Assembly: GCA_020852655.1 (NCBI GenBank)
Contig: JADZAI010000076.1
Location: 52,663 to 116,662 of the forward strand
Direction of reading: 5' to 3'
DNA from: Alphaproteobacteria bacterium
GTDB taxonomy: Bacteria; Pseudomonadota; Alphaproteobacteria; Micropepsales; Micropepsaceae
Length of the DNA stretch: 64,000 nt
Below the pieces are notes generated by a model. The model worked only from the letters and a program-made list of their open reading frames with translations, was not told where the DNA came from and made no database searches. The translations under genes and the position numbers were made by a program. Each line of letters begins with the position of its first letter. The stretch's first letter is position 1. Positions 58,974 to 64,000 of the stretch are shown here, piece by piece.

Positions 58974-59789
58974 ATGACCGCCGTCACGCGTTTCGCGCCG
59001 TCTCCGACCGGGCTGCTCCATCTGGGGCACGCCTATGCGGCGCTGTTCGCCGCCGAGGCGGGGGATCGCTTCCTGCTGCGCATCGAGGATATCGACCGCA
59101 CGCGCTGCCGTCCCGCTTTCGAAGCCGCGATCGCCGAAGACCTCGCCTGGCTCGGCCTCGACTGGGAGACGCCCGTGCGCCGCCAGTCCGATCATTTTGC
59201 CGACTACCGCGCCGCGCTCCGCCGCCTGGAAGGCATGGGCGTGACCTATCCCTGCTTCTGCACCCGCAAGGACATCGCGGCGAGCATCGATGCCCCGCAC
59301 GGCCCCGACGGCCCGGTCTACCCCGGCACCTGCCGCCGTCTGGATGCCGCGCTCCGCGCCGAACGCATCGCCCGCGGCGATACCTATGCGGTGCGCCTCG
59401 ACATGGCGAAGGCGATCGGCAGGGCCGGGCCGCTGACCATGGTGGAAGGCGGGAAGCGTATCCCCGCCGACCCCGCGATCTTCGGCGACGTGGTTCTCGC
59501 CCGCAAGGACACCCCGGCGAGCTATCATCTCGCCGTCACGACCGACGACGCCCTGCAAGGCATCACCCTGGTCACCCGCGGGGAGGACCTGCTGCCCGCC
59601 AGTTTCGTCCACCGCTTGTTGCAGACCCTGCTCGGCCTGCCCGAGCCCGCCTATCGCCATCACCGCATCCTGACCGACGCCCATGGCAAGCGGCTGGCCA
59701 AGCGCGACAATGCAGAACCCCTGCGGGCGATGCGCGAGCGCGGCGTTTTGCCGGATGATTTGCGCCGCCGATTGGGCTTCGATGGCTGA
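58974..59789 (+). CDS. gluQ: Glutamyl-Q tRNA(Asp) synthetase
   Basis: A 271-residue truncated glutamyl-tRNA synthetase-like enzyme that attaches Glu to queuosine-34 of tRNA-Asp. FAPSPTGLLHLGHAYAAL holds the HIGH motif, GKRLAKRDNA the KMSKS-like motif. The anticodon-binding domain of GluRS is absent, as expected. Zinc-type Cys residues lie in YPCFCTRKD. Confidence 0.94.
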   Translation: MTAVTRFAPSPTGLLHLGHAYAALFAAEAGDRFLLRIEDIDRTRCRPAFEAAIAEDLAWLGLDWETPVRRQSDHFADYRAALRRLEGMGVTYPCFCTRKDIAASIDAPHGPDGPVYPGTCRRLDAALRAERIARGDTYAVRLDMAKAIGRAGPLTMVEGGKRIPADPAIFGDVVLARKDTPASYHLAVTTDDALQGITLVTRGEDLLPASFVHRLLQTLLGLPEPAYRHHRILTDAHGKRLAKRDNAEPLRAMRERGVLPDDLRRRLGFDG

Positions 59790-59807
59790 AACACAAGGAG
59801 ATTCTCC

Positions 59808-60263
59808 ATGCGCATCCTGACCATCGCCGCCACCGCCGCTCTCGCGGTGCTGCCGGCCTTCGCCGGACCGAACGAAGACGCCCTTCTGGCCGCCGACAAG
59901 GCCTTCAACGAGATGGCGCAGACCAAGGGCATCCCCGCCGCCTTCGAAGCCTTCGCCGCGCCGGACGCGCGCATGTTTCAGGCGCAGGAGAAGATCGTCA
60001 GCGGTCCCGCCGAGATCCGCACCCATGTGGAAGCGCAATATGGCGCAGGCGGCACGCTGAGCTGGACGCCGCTGGAGGCGGTCTCGTCCGACGACGGCAC
60101 GGTCGGTTTCACGCGCGGCCGCTGGACCTATGTCAGCCCGCCGGTCGACGGGAAGACGCAGACCATGCTCGGCGCCTATGTCACCATCTGGGGCAAGCAG
60201 CCCGACGGCACCTACAAATACACGGTCGACATCGGCCAGAGCGACGCGCCGGCGCCGAACTGA
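59808..60263 (+). CDS. Secreted NTF2-like (DUF4440/SnoaL) protein
   Basis: A 151-residue protein. Signal peptide MRILTIAATAALAVLPAFA, then a single NTF2-like cone (ADKAFNEMAQTKGIPAAFEAF, ending in YKYTVDIGQSD). No catalytic residues are evident. RBS AAGGAG precedes the start. Follows gluQ by 18 bp on the same strand, so probably co-transcribed. Confidence 0.82.
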   Translation: MRILTIAATAALAVLPAFAGPNEDALLAADKAFNEMAQTKGIPAAFEAFAAPDARMFQAQEKIVSGPAEIRTHVEAQYGAGGTLSWTPLEAVSSDDGTVGFTRGRWTYVSPPVDGKTQTMLGAYVTIWGKQPDGTYKYTVDIGQSDAPAPN

Positions 60264-60264
60264 G

Positions 60265-63222
60265 CTATCCCTTCAGCTTGCGCGCGACATGCCGGAAGAA
60301 GGGCTCGACATCGAGCCCCGATCCGGTCGCGTTGCGCATGATATCCTCCGCCGGCAGACGATCGCCGTGCCGGTGGACCTTCTCGCGCAGCCACCCGAGC
60401 AGCGGCGCAAACGAACCCGCGGCGATCTCGCCGTCCAGCTTGTCGACGCCATAGGCCTCGACGAGCTGCGCCGCATAGAGGCTGCCCACCGTGTAGGTCG
60501 GGAAATAGCCGAACATCGCGCCCGCCCAATGTCCGTCCTGGAGCACGCCCTCATTGTCCGACGCGGGCTCCAGGCCGAACAGGGCGCGGCATTTTTCCCG
60601 CCATGCTCCGGGCAGGTCGGCAACGCTCAGCTCGCCGGCGACCAGCGCTGTCTCCAGTTCGTACCGGAGGATGATGTGCAGGTGATACGACAGCTCGTCG
60701 GCTGACGCGCGGTGCAGTCCGCGTTGTACGCGATTGACCTTCCGGTGCAGCCCGGCCGGCGACAGCGCCCGGCCCGCCTCGCCCAGGGTCGGCACGAACC
60801 AGCCCCAGAACGCCCGGCTCCGGCCGACATGGTTCTCCCACAGCCGCGCCTGCCCCTCATGCAGCGCCGCCCCCGGCGATGCCGCGAGCAGCGTGAAGCG
60901 GTCCTCCGCCGCATAGCCCTGGTCATAGAGCCCGTGCCCGCCCTCGTGCAGGGCCGTCAGCACCAGCCCCGTCAGCTCGCCTGCGCCATGCCGGACGGCG
61001 ATGCGCACATCGTCGAACCCCAGCGCGCTCGTTCCGGGATGCATCGCGCAATCGATCGCCCCGCGTGCAAAGTCGAACCCGATCCGCTCCAGAAGCCTGC
61101 GGCTCATCTCCAGATGCTCACCCTCGCCGATCATGACCGCCGGATCGGACGCATCGTCCTGCGCACGCGCCTCAGCCTCGCGCACCAGCGGCACGAGCCG
61201 CTCCCGCAGCTCTGCGAGAACGGGATCCAGCCGCGCCCGCGTCATGCCCGGCTCGTGCTCGTCCATCAGCACGTCATAGGCGTCCCGATCGTGGTCGCTT
61301 GCCGCCGCCCATGCGCGCGACAGCTTCAGCACCTCGCCGAAGGCCGGCGCGAATACGCCGAAATCATTCGCTTCGCGCGCCTCCTCCCACGCTGCCTGCG
61401 ACGCCGAGCGCGCCTGCGCATAGGCCCGCACCAGGTCCTCTTCCAGCGTCAGCTCGCCCGCGCGCAGGTCGCGCAGCAATTCGATCTGCCGCGCCCATCC
61501 CGCATCGCCGTTGTCGCCGAGCGCCGCCTCCTCGATCAGATCGCCGAAGCTATCGGCCGTGATGCACCCGTGCCGCATCGCCTCCAGGGTCGCCAGTTGC
61601 CTTCCGCGTTCCGCATGCGCCCCCTCCGGCAGCCGCGTCTCCTCGTCCCATTCGAGCGACGCGATCGCGTTGTCGAGATTGAGAAGCTCCGCGATCTCGC
61701 GCTTCAGATCCGCCACCGCGCCGTCCGACCGGCGCTTCGAGCGGCGCGGCGCTGACAATTCCGACGGCGGATCGGCGATCAGCACCGCCGCCATGCCGCC
61801 ATTCTGCGCGACGTTGACGACCTGCTTCTGCGAGACGCGGCACATCACGCCGAGCCCGTGATCGGTCGGCGCAAAGCCCATCACGGCATAGAAGGGCTCC
61901 CGGAAGACACGCCCGTCCGCGCCGACCACCGGAAACTCAGCGACCGGCAGCCGCGTCGCAGCCTGCAACACCCACGAATATTCCGGGTCATCCGCCGCCG
62001 CGACCGCCTCGTTCAGCTTCGCATCCCACTCCGCCTCGCTGACCGACGCACCGATCACGATGCCGTCGCCGCCATAGGAACGGTTCGGCTTCAGCACCAG
62101 CAGGTCGCGATGCCCGCGCGCATAGCTGAGCAGATCACCCTCGGCGTGATGCGGCAGCAGCGTGCGGCGCTCCCCGACGACACGCGTCCACAGCATGTGG
62201 CGGCGGAACATGCGGCACTCGTCGAAGCTGAAATGCCGCTCCGCCAGCTCCGGATTCGTCAGCACTTCCAGGCACGACTTGTGATCGAAGTCGCCCGCCG
62301 CCGACGAGATCACCCGGTTCTCGCGGAACAGCATGCGGATCGCCTCCAGCGGCCGACCCAGTTCCTCCTCCAGTGCGATGAAGTCGCGCGCCTCGTAGTC
62401 GCGATAGATCACGTCGATGCACTGGTCCTCGTAGAAGACCTGTCCGTCCTTCACGTAGAGCTCGCTCGGGTCGGCATGCGCGATCGCCACGCGATGCCGC
62501 TCGGACAACAGCTTCTGCAACACCACCTGTTCGCAGATCCCGTCATCGGCATATTTCGCCTCGACGAAGGCGATGCCGCAGTCGGAGCGCCCCAGCGCGC
62601 GCGAATGGTCGATCAGCGCCTGGATGAAGAGATCGCGCTGGTCGCGCGGCATTTCGACCCCAAGGCCCGGATCGTGCGCCCGCAGCGAGGGCACGAGCTC
62701 CTGCATCACCAGCGCCTCGGCCAGCGGGCTGTAGGAGATGCCGCCCACGCCCGAGAGATTCGCCTCCATGAACTTCAGCGAATCCTGCCAGCCGGCGGCG
62801 GAGAAGTCGCACACCGCATCCAGCCGCCCATAGACGGTGTTCAGCCGGTCATGGGCCGGCGTCCAGATGTCGCGCAGCCAGCGGTCCTCGCCCTCGGTCA
62901 CCTTGAGGATGCGCCGTATATCCGGGTCCGCCAGATACAGCGACGGCATGTTCTTCAGCGCGTCCATCATCTGGTTGCAGACCGCATGCACATAGTCGAG
63001 CTGCTCGCGCATCGCGAGCAGCGGCCGCAGCATGATGGGGATGGGCTGAAGCACCCCGTCATGCTCGTAGACGAACTCTGCCGCTTTCGCCTCGTCGCGC
63101 AGATTCTGCGCGATCCGCGCCAAGCTGCGGTCGCCGATATGTCCGATGGCCTGCTTGACGCGCCCTTCAAGGGCGACGCCTGCGAGGCCGAGGATTTCCG
63201 TAGGGCTGAGGATGGGTTTCAT
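60265..63222 (-). CDS. Fusion of circularly permuted ATP-grasp ligase and M32 carboxypeptidase
   Basis: A 985-residue protein, start ATG 63222 (MKPILSPTEIL). Residues about 1-490 match circularly permuted ATP-grasp ligases: VLKPNRSYGGDGIVIG (376-391) is the ATP-binding Lys and Gly loop, and EPFYAVMGFAP (442-452) a conserved strand. A basic linker (RRSKRRSD, 493-500) follows. Residues 505-985 are a complete M32 metallocarboxypeptidase with HEGGH (759-763), EWDEETRLP near the start, and LHEGQARLWENHVG. One chain thus joins a peptide-bond-forming and a peptide-cleaving domain. Convergent with the NTF2-like gene by 1 bp. Confidence 0.92.
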   Translation of the reverse strand: MKPILSPTEILGLAGVALEGRVKQAIGHIGDRSLARIAQNLRDEAKAAEFVYEHDGVLQPIPIMLRPLLAMREQLDYVHAVCNQMMDALKNMPSLYLADPDIRRILKVTEGEDRWLRDIWTPAHDRLNTVYGRLDAVCDFSAAGWQDSLKFMEANLSGVGGISYSPLAEALVMQELVPSLRAHDPGLGVEMPRDQRDLFIQALIDHSRALGRSDCGIAFVEAKYADDGICEQVVLQKLLSERHRVAIAHADPSELYVKDGQVFYEDQCIDVIYRDYEARDFIALEEELGRPLEAIRMLFRENRVISSAAGDFDHKSCLEVLTNPELAERHFSFDECRMFRRHMLWTRVVGERRTLLPHHAEGDLLSYARGHRDLLVLKPNRSYGGDGIVIGASVSEAEWDAKLNEAVAAADDPEYSWVLQAATRLPVAEFPVVGADGRVFREPFYAVMGFAPTDHGLGVMCRVSQKQVVNVAQNGGMAAVLIADPPSELSAPRRSKRRSDGAVADLKREIAELLNLDNAIASLEWDEETRLPEGAHAERGRQLATLEAMRHGCITADSFGDLIEEAALGDNGDAGWARQIELLRDLRAGELTLEEDLVRAYAQARSASQAAWEEAREANDFGVFAPAFGEVLKLSRAWAAASDHDRDAYDVLMDEHEPGMTRARLDPVLAELRERLVPLVREAEARAQDDASDPAVMIGEGEHLEMSRRLLERIGFDFARGAIDCAMHPGTSALGFDDVRIAVRHGAGELTGLVLTALHEGGHGLYDQGYAAEDRFTLLAASPGAALHEGQARLWENHVGRSRAFWGWFVPTLGEAGRALSPAGLHRKVNRVQRGLHRASADELSYHLHIILRYELETALVAGELSVADLPGAWREKCRALFGLEPASDNEGVLQDGHWAGAMFGYFPTYTVGSLYAAQLVEAYGVDKLDGEIAAGSFAPLLGWLREKVHRHGDRLPAEDIMRNATGSGLDVEPFFRHVARKLKG

Positions 63223-63302
63223 GGCGCGCGAGGGTTCCAGGCACGCCTGAGTACGTGCACGGCCGGTGGCACGCAACGAAGCTTGGTGTCGCGGTCAGCC
63301 GC

Positions 63303-64000
63303 TCAATGCGCCGCTGACGGCTTCTTCTCACCGGCCAGGATTGCGATGGGGAGGCGGTCCACGGCCACCGGACAATTATAGTGCGGCGAACGCGCGCAAT
63401 TCGGATTGTAGAGATAGTTGAAGTCGAGCGTGATCTCGTTCGGGATGATGCCTGGGGTCAGCGCGACGTCGATATAGCGCCCGACGCCGTAGGTCTCCTT
63501 GCCGGTCGTGTCGTCCATGATGAACGCCGCGAGGCTGTCGATCTCGGGCAGCTTGTCGCTCCCCGCATACATCGGCAGGGTGATCTGCCTGTCCTTCAGC
63601 GTGAAGACCGCATCGCCGATGTGGAAGAATGCCTTGTACCAGCCGCGTGAGGTCTGGAAGACCTTCTTCTCCCACTGCGCCGCCGGCGCGAACTTGGCCG
63701 TCGCGACGAAGGATGGGTCATAGGTGAAATATTCGAGCCCGCCGAACGCCGCGGCATGCGGGTTGTCGTCGTTGAAGACCATCAGCCGGAAGCCCATTTC
63801 GTCCGGCGAAATCTGCGCCATGCCGCCACCGACCCGCAGCGTCGCGCTCACCTCGTGTAGCGTCTCACCCTCTTTGAGAGCCTGACCGGAAAGATGTTGA
63901 ATCGGAAGAGTCGGTTGTGATTCATGTTGGAGCGCCGCGATTTGCAGGGAGGCGCCGATGTGGACAGAGGAACACCGCCGCGCGGCCGATCGCCGCGGAC
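63303..64000 (-). CDS. DUF1684 family protein, 5' end beyond the window
   Basis: The track lists 182 residues from GTG 63851, but the frame stays open to the window edge (codons reading VHIGASLQIAALQHES and on), so the true start is probably outside. FDFN-like NEITLDFNYLYNPNCARS, SPHYNCPVAVDRLPIAILAGEK and TGKETYGVGRYIDV are the DUF1684 signatures. Function unknown. It follows the fusion gene on the opposite side of an 80 bp gap. Confidence 0.8.
   Translation of the reverse strand, partial: PRRSAARRCSSVHIGASLQIAALQHESQPTLPIQHLSGQALKEGETLHEVSATLRVGGGMAQISPDEMGFRLMVFNDDNPHAAAFGGLEYFTYDPSFVATAKFAPAAQWEKKVFQTSRGWYKAFFHIGDAVFTLKDRQITLPMYAGSDKLPEIDSLAAFIMDDTTGKETYGVGRYIDVALTPGIIPNEITLDFNYLYNPNCARSPHYNCPVAVDRLPIAILAGEKKPSAAH

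Overview
The window is a GC-rich, almost gap-free bacterial chromosome segment. The organism is very probably an alphaproteobacterium. Pointers are the tlpA<>argH-lptM-lysA-DUF4175 (TIGR02302) block, a CC0125/CC1285-type lipoprotein, the dsbB-coq7 pair, very frequent ATGA/GTGA start-stop overlaps and a two-domain HNH nuclease common in that class. A Rhizomicrobium/Caulobacter-like lineage would fit, but the genus cannot be fixed from this sequence alone. No rRNA, prophage, insertion sequence or CRISPR array was seen. One tRNA gene, tRNA-Leu(CAA), is present. No gene-free stretch exceeds about 300 bases.

Layout. 1-5 kb: the start of a serine hydrolase (cut by the window edge), GNAT acetyltransferases, two GSTs and a crotonase-fold enzyme. 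4.4-6.2 kb: a zinc-type ABC importer (permease and ATPase) headed by a 51-residue His-rich peptide missing from the ORF track. 6.3-12.3 kb: TlpA diverging from argH-lptM-lysA-DUF4175. 12.3-17.8 kb: MsrA, a GMC oxidoreductase with a Tat-type partner, two paralogous CHAP lipoproteins and a CC0125-type lipoprotein followed by a clear terminator. 17.9-34.5 kb: lipid and xenobiotic metabolism (acyl-CoA synthetase, aldo/keto reductase, SDR, HCCA-isomerase-like, MFS, AlkB-like hydroxylase, crotonase, GST, VOC proteins, LLM flavin oxidoreductase), a DUF1778/GNAT toxin-antitoxin module, a GIY-YIG nuclease gene bracketed by dispersed palindromic repeats, a flippase and a CelD-like acyltransferase.

34.6-46.8 kb holds what looks like an uncharacterised catabolic locus. 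A kinase-like gene, an enolase paralog with altered active-site residues and a D-2-hydroxyacid dehydrogenase overlap by 4 bp each. They are followed by a second tightly overlapped operon (CMD-like, OCD-like, bicupin dioxygenase, DapA-like, Rieske alpha and beta) that has its own promoter. A TauD dioxygenase, an alpha/beta-hydrolase lacking its nucleophile, a MetE-C-like protein and a MarR regulator flank it. 46.8-50.2 kb encodes a single-chain BC-BCCP-CT acyl-CoA carboxylase.

50.3-64 kb: tRNA-Leu, dsbB, coq7, a GNAT, a HigBA-like toxin-antitoxin module, then a serine-palmitoyltransferase-like/outer-membrane-protein/3-ketosphinganine-reductase-like operon controlled from a divergent XRE gene, a LuxR-type regulator, HNH nuclease, carboxylesterase, GluQ-RS, and a 985-residue fusion of a circularly permuted ATP-grasp ligase to an M32 metallocarboxypeptidase. 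The window ends in a DUF1684 gene open to the edge. The three most interesting items are the ATP-grasp/M32 fusion, the long-chain-base-like synthesis operon, and the kinase/enolase-paralog/Rieske locus.
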